Part shown: one piece after another, positions 40,215-52,528 of the stretch | How the letters are laid out: every line of letters starts with the position of its first letter | Position numbering within the stretch: the stretch's first letter is position 1 | Assembly (NCBI GenBank): GCA_002189035.1 | Contig: NEEC01000004.1 | Coordinates: forward strand, 2,046,001 to 2,110,000 | Reading direction: 5' to 3' | Length of the DNA: 64,000 nucleotides | DNA from: Utricularia gibba | Lineage: Eukaryota > Streptophyta > Magnoliopsida > Lamiales > Lentibulariaceae | Program-made: the position numbers and the translations under genes | Notes under the pieces: generated by a model | Database searches by the model: none | The model's input: the letters and a program-made list of their open reading frames with translations, nothing else | What the model was told of the DNA's origin: nothing

Positions 40215-43200
40215 ATGGCGCGCCGAGGAGAAGCCTATGATGACGACGATGTGGAGGAAGAATACGATGCCGTCGATGAGGAGGAAGATGAAGCTGATGA
40301 CTACGACGATGGAGGGAAGACGAAACGTAAGAGGAACGCATCCGAGTTTATTGATGATTACGCTGAGGAAGACGAGGATGAAGAGGAGGACGACGACGAG
40401 GATTATCAGGGAGGTGGGCGAAGTGGAAAACGCCGCAGAAGTGCGGCTTCCGAATTCTTCGACGTGGAGGCGCTGGTCGATAGCGACGAGGAAGAGGAGG
40501 AAGAAGAAGTCGAAGATGGTTAGAGTCTTCCTACATTTTTTGTTTTTAGTTTTGGATTGTGGTATGGTGTTTATGTTCTAATTCATTGCATAGTTCATAC
40601 TTTCTACTATGTTGCTTTAGGTACTTACACATGCTTTCATGTATTTTATAGATTTTATTGATACCGGGACTGATATACCTGATGAGGGTGGTCGAAGAAT
40701 GCACCACCGGCCATTGCTGTCACGTGAGGAGGACCAAGATGATGTGGACGAAATGGCAAGAAGGATACAAGAAAGGTATGCCAGGAGCCGTGTTGAGTAT
40801 GATGAGGAGGAATCGAATGTGGAGCAGCAAGCCTTGCTTCCCTCTATACGGGATCCAAAGTTGTGGATTGTGAAATGTGCGGTATGTTGGACATCCTGGA
40901 ATCAAGGAAACACTTGAATATTTCTGAGTACCTGGCAATCTTTCCCAATTTCCCTTTTTTTTTCTGAGCAATGCAGATTGGTCGTGAAAGGGAGGCCGCA
41001 GTTTGTCTGATGCAGAAGTATCTGGACAAGGGATCCGAATTGCAAATTAGATCAGCTGTGGCACTTGATCATCTAAAGAATTATATTTATGTGGAAGCTG
41101 ACAAGGAAGCACATGTTAGGGAGGTATGAGTGAATGGTTTTCTTGATAACTTCACTCATTTATTAGTGATGAATTGGCACATTCTTTCCCTGGTTGTGTG
41201 TAGGCCATCAAAGGAATGCGCAATATCTTTCCAAGCAAAATAATGCTTGTGCCCATCAAAGAGATGACAGATGTGCTTTCAGTTGAAAGCAAAGCAATCG
41301 ATATTTCTCGGGATACTTGGGTTAGGATGAAGATTGGTACATATAAGCGTGACCTAGCAAAAGTAACAACATCCATACTCTCTCGTATTATCTCTATTTC
41401 ATTCTTTGGGAAACTAACACACCTTTTCCAATCCAAGGTGATAGATGTTGACAATGTTCGTCAAAGAGCAACTGTGAAGTTAATTCCAAGAATCGACTTG
41501 CAGGCCCTCGCCAACAAATTGGTCTGCCTTCTTAATTTTCTTTTCCTATGCCTTTTATCCTCTTGCCAGTTTCAACACCTGACTTGCAAACAAAACAATT
41601 TGAATAACTTTTTCTTTCATAAACAAGGTGTCTGACTATTGGGTACTGATTTGGGGTTTTTTTTTTGTCTTGTTTTCCCCAATATTACATTTTTCTCAAA
41701 CCTTATGTTGCCTTGTTTCAGGAAGGGAGGGAAGTTCCAAAGAAAAAAGCATTTGTTCCCCATGCGAGATTGTTGAATATGGATGAAGCAAGGTGCATTC
41801 TTTTGAACTTTTATTTAACAATAGCGGTTTGGTTTGAGTGCCTATTGTGCGTCTGCTAACTTCACCCTTTGTTTGAATTTTAGGGAGCTGAATATTCGTG
41901 TGGAGCGTAGAAGGGATCCATCAACTGGTGATTACTATGAAAAAATCGAAGGGATGCTGTTTAAGGATGGTTTTTTATACAAAAATGTTTCTTTGAAGTC
42001 CCTCAGCACCCAGAATGTCCAACCAACTTTTGATGAAATCGAGAAATTTAGGCATCCCAGTGAAACTGGGGATGGTGACCTTTCAAGTTTATCCACGCTT
42101 TTTGCTAACAGAAAGAAAGGTCATTTTATGAAAGGAGACAGTGTAATAGTTGTCAAGGGTGATCTTAAAAATTTAAAGGGGTTTGTTGAGAAAGTTGAAG
42201 AAGACACTGTTTATATCAAAACAAAAGAGAAGGGTCTTCCTGTGAGTAAGCTAGTGTTTTTTGTTTTCCTATTTCAATGGTCATGTTTTGATGAGATATT
42301 GCAATTCTGACCATATTTTTTCTATAAATTTTTAGAAAACGCTTGCTATTCCTGATAAAGAGCTATGCAAATATTTCAAGCTGGGGGATCATGTTAAGGT
42401 TGTATCTGGTGCTTCAGAAGGTGCAACTGGCATGGTTGTTTCGGTTGAAGGTCATGTTGTAGACATAGTTTCTGACACCACCAAAGAAGTTGTAAGTGTT
42501 CATCACATTGAAAACCCGTTAGAATATGGTTTGTGTCGTTTGGGGTGTAAAAGCTACTTTTGACACATGCAGTTGCGTGTATTTTCTGACAATGTTGTTG
42601 AGAGTTCAGAAGTGACATCCGGTGTCACTCGCATTGGTGATTATGAGCTTCATGACCTTGTGCTCCTTGAGTAATATTTCTTCCTCCTGCTATATTTTCA
42701 TTTCATTATTTTTTCCCCTGGTCCTTTCATCCATAAAACCTCTGAAATACGTACCTCCATATGCAGTGATAACAGTTTTGGAGTTATTATACGTGTGGAG
42801 AGTGAAGCTTTTCAGGTTTGATGCTGAATTCTGAATCCCAGGAAGAGATGGTAGCTTCCCATTCTTCCTAATATTTTCTCCATTTCTTGTTTAGGTCCTT
42901 AAGGGGGTTCCCGACAGACCTGAAGTTTCACTTTTGAAGTTAAGAGATATCAAGCGTAAGATTGATAAGCAGACCTTTGGAAAAGATCGGTATAAGAACA
43001 CGGTATCTGTGAAAGATATTGTGAAAATTCTTGAAGGTCCTTGTAGGGTATGATTTGGAACTCCACCTTTCTTTTTGCACCAATTTTATAGTTCCATCAC
43101 TGCATTAACATGATTCAGGGAAAACAAGGCCCTATTGAGCATATCTACAAAGGAATTCTCTTCATTCATGACCGGCATCATCTTGAGCATGCGGGTTTTA

Positions 43201-45349
43201 TTTGTGTTAAAGCTGAGTTTTGTATGATGGTTGGAGGATCACGAGCAAATGCTGACAGAAGTGTACTGATCTAGAGCTCTCTCTCTCTCTATGCCCCCCG
43301 CCCCCTCCCTCCCTCCTGTAACAATGATCATCTGTTCTTTGTGGCAGAACAACACAATGACATCTAGGTTTGGCCATCTCAGAAATTCTCCACGTATACC
43401 ACAATCTCCCGTAAGAACACCCAGAGGAGGTGGCCCAGTAAATTGTAAGTCTGTAGGCAGTTTATTATTATTGTAGTCGTGGTTGATGCACTGTGATTAC
43501 TTGTGATTGTTAATCTGTTCCTGGGATAAGATCCGAATGCTTTGACCCTAGAATTTTTGAGTTTCTGCATTGCTTTTATTCTTTAGGTTTTCAATGTTGA
43601 ACTTTTTATCTGATTGTTTAATTTCTCCTGTCTTCTAGTCGGAGGTAGACATAGTGGGAGGTATGGAGGTGGTAGGGGTCGTGATTCTTTAGTTGGTGCC
43701 GTTGTTAAGATTCGCACAGGTCACTACAAGGGATGTAAAGGACGTGTTATAGACGTCAATGGTGCAACAGTCCGCGTAGAATTAGAGTCTCAAATGAAAA
43801 CTGTTGCAGGTGGCGTACCTTCTTCATGATTCACAGTTTCTTGTTTATTTATCCTATGTTCTTCAACATGGTTCTCGGATTCCTCCTGCAGTTGATCGTT
43901 CTCAAATTTCTGATAATGTTAATGTTTCCACGCCATTCAGGTTTCTACATTTTTACTTTGATTATCAAGATTTTAGGCTTGTTTCTGACTTTCCTAAAAC
44001 CAGGGAAACACCCAGATATGGGATGGGCAGTGAGACTCCATTCCTTCCGTACATGACACCTATGAGAGATTCTGGAGGTTGGCTATTGTGGATACTAGGT
44101 TTGTATGAAATGTCTGCGGGTGGATTTCAATTGTAATGGATTTCTTGTTCTGTAGCAACCCCACATCATGATGGTATGAGGACACCAAAGCGTGACCCAG
44201 CATGGAATCCTTATGCGCCAATGAGCCCGCTAAGGTATGATATTTGTATGTTTTTACAATATGGCTCCTGGAAGTTGCTCTTTTATTCTTAAACATAGAT
44301 CATGTTCATGTTCTTCTAATTATAAGGGACTTTTACTGGCTTTATCTTACTAAATGTTGAATTGGAATCCAGGGATAGCTGGGAGGAGGGGAATCCTGCC
44401 ACGTGGGGAACTAGTCCTCAGTATCAGGTATCTCTTTCAGCCTAGATCTTGCTTACCTTTTTGGGTTATGTATGTGATAAGTAAATCGTTGTTGATTTCA
44501 GCCAAAAAGCCCGTCTTCACGAGCATATGAAGCACCTACGCCAGGTTCTGGTTGGGTAAACAACTCAAGTGGCAATTACAATGACGTTGGCACACCCAGA
44601 GACACTACTCCCGCCTATGGTGAATACTTGAATCTTTAGCATTCAGTGGCTTATATTCAAGATAGGTTTTGGACTCACAAGTTTCAAAAACTCTCAGCAA
44701 ATGCACCAAGCCCATACTTACCTTTGACTCCCGGTGGTCAGCCACCAATGACTCCAAGTTCAGCATACTTGCCTGGCACGCCTGGCGGACAGCCTATGAC
44801 TCCTGGAAGTGGTGGTTTAGATATGATGTCGCCCGTGCCTGGTATGAATCTTATATCTTCTTGACTATGGAGGCTTCAGAGACATGAGATAATTCTTATT
44901 TTTTGTATGATACAGGTACAGATAATGAAGGCCTCTGGCTCCTGCCTGACATTTTGGTCAATGTTCATAAGCCTGGTGACGAAAATGCCATGGGAGTTAT
45001 AAGAGAAATACTTCCGGTACTACCAGATTTCGCACATTTACGGTTACTTTTGGGTCTGTAGTTTCCCTATCCAGATGACGGTTTGGGTTTTGGTGTGCTT
45101 TAGGATGGCTCATGCAAGATCGCTCTTGGATCAAGCGGAAACGGTGAAGTAGTGACATCACTTGCGAGTGAAGTGGAGATTGCTCCTCCCAAAAAGTCAG
45201 ACAAGGTGAAGATCATGGGCGGCGCACACCGTGGGTCGACCGGGAAGCTTATCGGCATCGATGGCACGGACGGCATCGTGAAAATAGATGATACGTTGGA
45301 TGTGAAAATTTTAGACATGCTTATACTGGCAAAACATGTTCAAACATGA
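40215..45349 (+). CDS. SPT5: Transcription elongation factor SPT5
   Basis: With SPT4 forms DSIF, which clamps RNA polymerase II and supports processive elongation. Twenty-two exons: 40215-40518, 40652-40881, 40977-41123, 41204-41362, 41438-41521, 41722-41792, 41884-42241, 42336-42491, 42573-42670, 42767-42815, 42895-43047, 43119-43262, 43348-43444, 43639-43809, 43892-43940, 44004-44077, 44156-44234, 44373-44427, 44502-44619, 44698-44841, 44916-45016, 45104-45349, giving 1028 residues (Arabidopsis SPT5-2 about 1041). There is an acidic N-terminus (1-102), an NGN domain from about 172 (KLWIVKCAIGREREAA), several KOW motifs (e.g. KLGDHVKVVSGASEGATGMV; VKIRTGHYKGCKGRVIDV; last VKIMGGAHRGSTGKLIGIDG), and a C-terminal TP/SP-rich repeat region that CDKs phosphorylate in the family. 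All junctions are in frame; the donor at 43263 is the least certain. Confidence 0.95.
43276..43318. repeat. CT microsatellite and C-rich tract in an SPT5 intron
   Basis: A ctctctctctct run followed by a C-rich tract with cccc and ccctccctccctcc words, within the intron 43263-43347. It provides the polypyrimidine stretch upstream of the 43347 acceptor. Confidence 0.85.
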
Positions 45350-47536
45350 AGCAAAACGACCTGTTTCTCAAGGCGCGGGATCCAGGACGGTGTTCTTTGT
45401 TGTACCAGACCCCTACACTTTGAGAGAGAGAACGAGTTGTTTATTTTGTAAACGGAGCCTCCGTCCGGTCCCTAGCCAATAATCATGTGATTTGAAGCGA
45501 TAACCCAAGACGCGGATTGGAGATTAATGGATTTGTGTTTTTTTTATTATATGACATTCGATTTTAATGTCAAACCATGTTTACAAAGAGGAGTTCAAAA
45601 TTGAAGCATATTTAAAAACAAGATTGAATTTCAATACTTCATATTTGATATGGAATAGTAGTGAGTGTTTTAATCTAGATTTCTATAAGGTAACACACTG
45701 TTTTTTGAGTCAAATTAGGTTTTCATAAGTAAGACGCATTTTTCATTTCAAATGTTGGATACATCACACCATAAATCAATTACGACATGTTGCGGGATAA
45801 TAAAATCCAAGTGTAAGAACGTTGGTATATTATTATTAAGGCTCGAAAAAAGGCTGCACAAGGAGGCACAAGTGTTGGTGCCTGTGGCCACGTATATGGG
45901 GGAAGGTCCCCTCACGGCAAGACATTCTACCCACATAAACACAATGCTCGTACAGGGGGAATTGCCTGAAAACCTCTACGGAGAAACACCTCGGAAGCAA
46001 TTAAGGCACAGTGCCCGAACTCACCTAATGGAGAAAGCGCTCCAACACTATTGAGGAAGGTGCTCGCGTACACCGACAATTCCAGAACTTCGAGAGCACG
46101 TCACTCAGATTAACGGTGCATTACCACAGAAACATTGAGCATTGGATTTGTTGGAATTCAAAGCTCACTCTGCACGCACGTGGTGCCCAACACATGCACC
46201 GTCAGTTGCTGTGTTGATGTAATTGTATGTGCTTCGATGTACACCGCAAAATAACCAGATAAAACCTTCTGAACTTTTACTATAAAACAGCACAACAAGA
46301 GAGGAACACAAATGCACCGACTCTACAATCAAACCTCGCATGCTCACTCTAGTTGTGATCTGATCTTGATCACTCCTGCACACCGGAGTTGTTCGCCAAC
46401 TCCTCTGCTGCCTAGACAGAACTCATCCTCTGCCCCAGAGGGTGCACTAACAATCACATATGCCACTCCGATAGCCGCTACAGATAACTGCCGAAGCACG
46501 TCTCCTGCTAAGACATCCACTCCAGATTGTGGGCTTATTTCCTTACAGGATACTCTCTTCTGCGCATGGTAAAGAGTTATCGTTTAGTAAGCAAAGACGT
46601 AGTGACGCATGCCCCTGTTGCCTATTGGAAGCTTGAAGCCAGCTCCGAATAGGTGAAAATTAGGCTTGGGGGATGAATAGCTTAAACCACGATCATCCGC
46701 CCAATGCATACTCGACTTTGGCTGGAGCCGTTGGTGGTGAAAGAGCAATCTTCATCAGCACGTTCAGTTCGTTGCCTTTCTTTCCAGGAACCCAAATACC
46801 CACAAATACAAGTAAACTTAAATCGAGGGGGTTTGAATCCAAACCCCCACACAAACCATACAAAATTTACCCTTCAAGCATCCTTTTTTTTTATTATTGA
46901 AAACCTGAATTGTTCTCATTGTTGATTAGAAATGACTCCTCTGAAAAAATTGTTATGTTACGTCACTATTAGTGTTTGAAAAATATATGTATATTCTATA
47001 ACAAGCCTTATCCAAACACATCATTATCGATATCTGAAAAATATTTGCATGTTTTTTGAAAAAAGTCTGAAGTGTTGAAAAGAAGCCACAAAGCTGAAAG
47101 AGAAAAAGTTACTTAAACTACAAAAATCAAAAGGCAAGCATGCCAGAATTATTTGATGGATGCTCATTCCTTATTACCCATGAAATGGAGCCTCCAACCG
47201 AATTTCCTACCTGTCCCAAGCTCTTGCCGTGCTACAATCCATGAAAAAGACCACATGATTGCGCAAACTTGCTGAAACTAGTGGATCACTTGCACAAGTT
47301 TATTGACTCGACTACATTCAGGTATTGAGCGATCCTCTTTTCATTTCACCCTCCTCTTATGGATTTCTTTTGTTGAGCACATTGAGTGACCTGTGAGGAG
47401 TAGGTACGTGCAAGGGGAGCTAGTGAATGGTGTAATATTGAATAACTCATGCATTTTGCTAGCCTTAATTCTATTTGCAATTTACTACTTTGGAGGAAAA
47501 TACCTTGAACAATTGCTTGAGGACATGCAATATATA
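45350..47536. other. SPT5 3' UTR and unassigned sequence, partly GC-richer
   Basis: The first 200 bp are SPT5 3' UTR (aataat near 45480). Positions 45830-46660 are more GC-balanced than the flanks, with scattered short frames but no recognisable domain; this could be old LTR or leader sequence. 47390-47536 lies immediately before a Gypsy-type polypurine tract and is probably the 3' internal end of that element. Confidence 0.4.
46827..46848. repeat. Perfect inverted repeat (hairpin)
   Basis: Nine-base arms gggggtttg and caaaccccc separated by aatc. The words resemble those near 53600, which also have a MITE-like look. Confidence 0.8.
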
Positions 47537-48699
47537 AGTGTGGGGGAGTTGATAAGTGATTTTGTATCGTTCCAAAACATGTTCTTCCACTACTCTTGAG
47601 TGTTATTTTTACTTATCTTAGATCCCACTTTCTCATTATTCTCAATTTATTTTGCATCTTTCACACTACTTTGATCTTTTTGGAGAGAAAGTGTATTTTA
47701 GGGATTTTTAGGGTACTTTTGGATCAATTTGAGGAGAAATCAAGACCCACCAAATTATGGACTTGATGGACCACGAATCTCAACCCAAGACTCGATCAAC
47801 CGATGAAGATTTAGTCCAAGATTCGTAGATAAGATAGAGATATGAAGATGATCTTTGAAGATTTGAATAAAAGATTTGGATAGAAGATCTTATTCAAGCC
47901 CATCTAATAAGCTCAATACGAAGATTTGGATTGACTCTCCTATAAATACCCCACCCTCCCAACCATTAAAAACGTCTTTGACCACTTTTCCTTTGTACTT
48001 TTCCTATTTATATGTCTATTTTCATGTTAGAATCAAGTCTGCACGTGTAGGCACTTGCGGCTGAGGATCTGCGGTGAAGCCTTGCTTGCGCAAGTCCTAC
48101 ACGTGTGACTGTTTTACTATGTTTTTCAACATTTAAATTGAAGTTTGATTCTGTTTTTCACAACATTTTCTTTACCAACGTGATCTTTAGTATCACATAA
48201 CCCGAAGGGAGTATGAGAGAATCAAAGGTTGGCCTCAAGCACCTAAGTAGAAGGGCTCAATCAGACATCGTTGGTAAGACACATTCTATCTAATCTGTCT
48301 GCGAGGTGTGAGGTGTAGGGGTTAGATTTGGGTGTGGGGAAAACATGGGTTATCACAAGAGGTGAAATGGCTTTGGTGGCGTGGTTGATTCCATAATCCC
48401 ATAAAACAAGGGACGGTGCTATAACGGTCACCGAGTAGCACTACTTTAGAAAAACACCCCCAGAGCTTGCGCAAGCAGGTCAGTCTTCAAGGTTTGCACA
48501 CACGCAAGGGTGAGTTTCAAGTAAGGTGGATTTTAGATTCAATGTCACTTTCCTTATTGTTTTCAAAACCAAATCTTTCTTTTATTTTTGTCCTTTTTTA
48601 ACTATTTGTTTGAAAAGAAAATTCCAATAACAATTCCCTGTGAATACAATCTTATTTTATTACTTCGACGGTTTCTGTGCACTTGCAAAGTTACCATCA
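47537..48699 (+). mobile_element. Polypurine tract and LTR of a Gypsy (Athila/Tat-like) retrotransposon
   Basis: The motif agtgtgggggag at 47537-47548 is the classical polypurine tract of plant Athila/Tat elements. It is followed after one base by a TG start at 47550 (tgataagtga). About 1150 bp later the sequence has cttcgacggtttctgtgcac and then ttaccatca ending at 48699, which matches the usual end of such LTRs. A promoter-like tataaatacc lies at 47941. The rest of the element (gag-pol, 5' LTR) is not seen upstream, so this is an isolated 3' end. Confidence 0.65.
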
Positions 48700-49248
48700 A
48701 ATACGAATCATCATTTTTTATCCTCTTTACATTTTGCACAAAACAACCATGATCCTAATACAAAATCGACTGTTGCGAAAAGAAATTAGAGGGAAAAATT
48801 TTGCAACCACAACACACGGGATCAAGACGTGTAACCAACCGGTTGGCATTAAGTAAGCCAACTCACAACCAATTCTGAATCATCATCTTATAGATATGTA
48901 TCCTATGCTTTCTATAATTGGCTTCCGAAATCAAATAATGAGCCTTCACAAATCATGATTGGATCCGCGGTTGGGAAATAATTAGGCCCCATTTGATGGA
49001 GACTGGGCATGGTGGATGACATGGAGAAATAAGTATTAAAATGGCATTAATCTTTTATTTCGGACGTACTAAAAATTAAAAATAATAAATTTCATAATCA
49101 AATTAATGTTTCAATCCCACAGATAAGGGAAGTCTCCATCACATGGGCCCAGGCACTGAGACATCTGTTTCAAGTTCAAAAGAAAACTTGATCCCCCTAC
49201 TCTTCTTAATGCCAAGGGTCCTGCTCTGAAGGCTCGCACTTGGACAGG
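48700..49248. other. Upstream region of the pathogen-related gene
   Basis: No coding sequence. AT-rich with scattered GC-richer words. The promoter of the gene starting at 49249 must lie here, in sequence bordering an LTR end. Confidence 0.45.
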
Positions 49249-50219
49249 ATGGCTTCATTTGCGGCTTCCGGAGGAGGTGACAAGTACAGGGACAACATTG
49301 CGAGAGGGTGGCGCAGCGGAGCTACTCCGAATTATGACGATGTTAATAAGCTCTTTGAGGAAGGGAGGAAAACTGTACGACTGATAATGCGCTGAATAAT
49401 GCTTTTCCCATGAAACAACAACAATCTCTGATGCTTTTTTACTATGTCTTTCTTGTTCTTCTGTCTCAAGGTTTGGCCAGAAGGGTCACTGGAAAACAGG
49501 GTGGAGAGGCTGGTCAAAACATGGGAAATGGAGATGGTCCATCATCCTGATGAATACGTGACGATTGATCCAAGCCAGTTTGTTGCTGTCCTCAACGGTG
49601 CTTCTGACTGTTTCTGTTCGCGTAGTGTTCCTTGACAGACATGCTGACTTAACGGATTAACGATGACAGGAACGCAGACGTGCACGTTCCAGCAACTAGG
49701 GAAAGTGGGAGGAAGCTACAATCTGTTTTTCCAAACGCCTCTACCACCTGAGCTCAGGATCTACGACCCGGACAAACAAACTGAGGAGGGATCCCACGCC
49801 ATCTTCAAGACTGCTTTTCCTCGTGGATTTGCTCTCGAAATCATCAAGGTTTACACTGATAAGCCAACCATCAACTTTCAGTTCAGGCACTTCGGATACT
49901 TCGAAGGCAACTTCATGGGAAATCCCCCAACTGGAGAGTTGGTAGAGTTATATGGCAACGCTGTCTTCAAGGTAATCTGCTGCCATGCCAGAAATTTTTT
50001 TGGAACTAATACAACTCCAAAAGGAACTTTTTTCCTCCAGATCTGTGCTTGGGAGTGAGGATGATTCTAACACCTGTTGATGATGATTTCCAGTTAGATC
50101 CAGATACAGACTTGATTGTGAAGGCAGAGTTCTTCTTCGATCGCGCCCAGCTCCTCGCTCCCTTGATCAAGGGCAGAGCTGCACTCGGAACTGGGAGTGG
50201 CTGTCCCTTCATGGCATGA
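49249..50219 (+). CDS. Pathogen-related protein (barley pathogen-related / At1g78780 family)
   Basis: A small soluble protein of a plant family annotated as pathogen-related; I believe it has an NTF2/SnoaL-like fold. Its biochemical activity is not known. Exons 49249-49374, 49471-49597, 49670-49971 and 50094-50219 give 226 residues, all in frame. Recognisable blocks are DKYRDNIARGWRSGATPNYD and VNKLFEEGRKTVWPEGSLE near the start, ENRVERLVKTWEMEMVHH, FKTAFPRGFALEIIKVYTDK, FRHFGYFEGNF, and the C-terminal DRAQLLAPLIKGRA. The start was chosen as the first Met of the conserved MASF-type N-terminus. There is no signal peptide. It is an intact gene isolated between retroelement sequences. The family is recognised from memory and the function is inferred. 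Confidence 0.85.
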
Positions 50220-50274
50220 AGCCATTTGAATTCAACAGAAATATGATTATCCAAGCAAATAATCTCAGTAGATT

Positions 50275-50346
50275 CCGATCTACTGCTGAAGTTTATGGTG
50301 TGCTGTTTTTCCGATCAACTGCTGAAGTTTATGGTGTGCTGTTTTC
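50275..50346 (+). repeat. Tandem duplication (36 bp x 2) in the 3' UTR of the pathogen-related gene
   Basis: Two adjacent 36-bp units start ccgatctactgctgaag and ccgatcaactgctgaag, differing at very few positions, about 55 bp after the stop codon. The near-identity suggests a recent duplication. Confidence 0.9.
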
Positions 50347-51558
50347 TTGTTTTCTGTGTTTGGTAAGCTTGTCTGAAAACGGAAAACTCTCCATCCACTA
50401 CATAAGATTTTCCCTCTGCTCTGTAGTCTGAACATGACAAGTGCACTAACATTCATGGCTAGTGGTCCTTTCCCTTTCTTCACGTGGCCTTGCTCCTCTC
50501 CATCCCGTACATAAGCCAAGCCTCGTTTGGTAGGATAGATAACCTTAATTTCTTAGGATATATTGTTTAATTTTTTAGTAGTTAGATATGGACACGTTTC
50601 ACCCAACTTTTTCTAAAGTATATTGGATATTTTTAAAAATTAGGACATATTTAATTTTCTAGTTGTGTTCGTTCCTTGGATGCTTTCTCTTTCTCCTGCA
50701 TAAAATTTTTATTGAATCATATAAATCAAAATTTCATCATGATGATTTTTATTGTAATCTTTTTCATTTTTTGTTTTTTCAATAATGGCAATAGGATTCT
50801 AAAATCTATGATTTTTATGTAAAAATTATGAATTTTTGTTCGATTATGGTACTATGGAACTTGAGTGCTCTAATTTACAAATTTTTGTTATGCATAAAGA
50901 TGGGTTTTCAAGTTTATATGTTATTGAAAGTTTAACTATCTTTTTATAATAATTTCAAGTTTAAATTTATAAATATGTATTTGTAATTATGAACTAAAGA
51001 TTTAAATCCATGAATGATCCTAAATAAAATTAAACCTCTTTTTATCCTATTTTTATTGCCTAAAATACATCAGAAAAAAGAGAAATACAAAATAAAAATT
51101 TCCACACTTCATACGCTCCTTAATACTACGCTCGAGAAAGGGATCAATCAAAAGATGGGGCCCTCCAATTAAAAAACTCTCCGTATCAGTTTCTACTTTC
51201 TAATATTACAAATATTGTGTGAAAAAATTGATGAGACTACAAATAATTAATTTAATTATTGTAAAAATTGATAGATATTAATAAAATAATAAAATGATAT
51301 AAATTTAAAAATATACATGTATTTATATCATTATTTAAATTTTAAATGAAATTCAATATTGTAATGTTTTTATGCAAAAAGTGCGAAGGATAGCATTTTG
51401 TTATAACAATTGAATTTTTTAATCAAAATTATAGCTTTGTAGGCGTATTTTAATTATAATTTTTTTTCAGGTTATAAATATGTTGTAATTATTTTATGGT
51501 TGGTTGACTTTTGGATGCTGGGTGCTTGTAAAACAATATAATTTTATTTTTTAATTTT
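50347..51558. other. AT-rich intergenic DNA
   Basis: No coding sequence. A MITE-end-like phrase (cctcgtttggtagg) occurs near 50521, but a matching opposite end was not found. Confidence 0.45.
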
Positions 51559-52105
51559 TCAAGATGAAGCATGAATATCCACTGATAGTGTTTTCATTTC
51601 ACAATCGTCATCTGGTATAGCATCAAACTCTATCAAAGTATTATTGAATTTCTCTGAGTTGTTTTGCTTCAATATCAGCACTTGAGAGTTCTGCACCTCC
51701 AAACTTCGAAACTTTGGGAACATTGCTCGCACTACTTTCTGAATTTGGAGACTCAGCATAAGTACCTCTCGCACATTCATTTTTGGTAGAAATAAAAGGT
51801 AATTCATCACTAGAACTTTCTTCGGAGTCCCCCTTTTGGGATTCTGTGATTTCATTATTTTCGGCTAACTCAATATCAAGATGATTCTCTTGCAAAGAGT
51901 ATCCAACACTCTTGTTGTTTGGTTTTGATTCTGAGATCAATAAGTTCTTGGGATTATATTCATCACCTTCTAAGATATTTTGATCCTCACGGTTTGTTGA
52001 TTCTAAAGTAATTCTGATTTCACGATTGCAGTCAAAGGTCTTGGAAATGAGATTGATTTCACGATTCCAGTTAAAGGTCTTGAAAATGAGACTTTCACAT
52101 GAACA
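51559..52105 (-). other. Unidentified acidic open reading frame beside the Copia LTR
   Basis: An open frame of about 180 codons on the minus strand, open from 52105 and ending at a stop at 51559. The first ATG is at 51940 (99 residues). The peptide is rich in Ser, Glu and Asn (for example GDSEESSSDELPFISTKNE). Its upstream part carries two 13-residue near-repeats, encoded by the 39-bp tandem repeat at 52016-52093. I recognise no domain. It could be an exon of a host gene, captured sequence, or retroelement spacer. No splice partners were found downstream. Confidence 0.35.
52016..52093. repeat. 39-bp tandem repeat (two copies)
   Basis: Units gatttcacgattgcagtc... (52016-52054) and gatttcacgattccagtt... 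(52055-52093) differ at about five positions. The period is a multiple of three and keeps the minus-strand frame open. Confidence 0.9.
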
Positions 52106-52129
52106 TCAACCCCTTGGTAAATCTCCATC

Positions 52130-52528
52130 TGATATGCCCAATGCTTGTAGAGGAAATCAACCCTAATGCCCCAAAAACCTGCATGAGAGATGTTAGGGAA
52201 GGAGGAGCTTTAGGCCTATGGCCCATACCAAGGAGCCTTAAAGAAGGAAAGGAGAAGAAAACCAATTTGGGCCACAATAAGATGAGCCCAGAGTTCAACC
52301 CACGTGTCTATGATAATCCACCTAGGGGTGTGAGCTGGCCAACGGTACAAATGCAACAGCTAGTTAGAAGACAACCCTTATATAAATGTGTTACAATGTA
52401 AAAACAAGTAGAATTGACTGAAGGGAAAATTTACTCAACAATCTACTCAAATATCCATAGTTCACAAAGAAACCTGAGCAATTAGCTTCCTACTTCAGCG
52501 TCATTACTCAAGTATTGAGGGCTGGTTT
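52130..52528 (+). mobile_element. 5' LTR of a Copia retrotransposon
   Basis: The first roughly 100 bp (tgatatgcccaatgcttgt onward) recur at 60890-60992, downstream of this element's RNase H region, which identifies them as LTR copies. A TATA box (cttatataaatg) lies at 52378-52389. The LTR end is placed just before ttggtgatagctg (from about 52529), a degenerate tRNA-iMet primer site. Gag begins shortly after. Confidence 0.65.
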
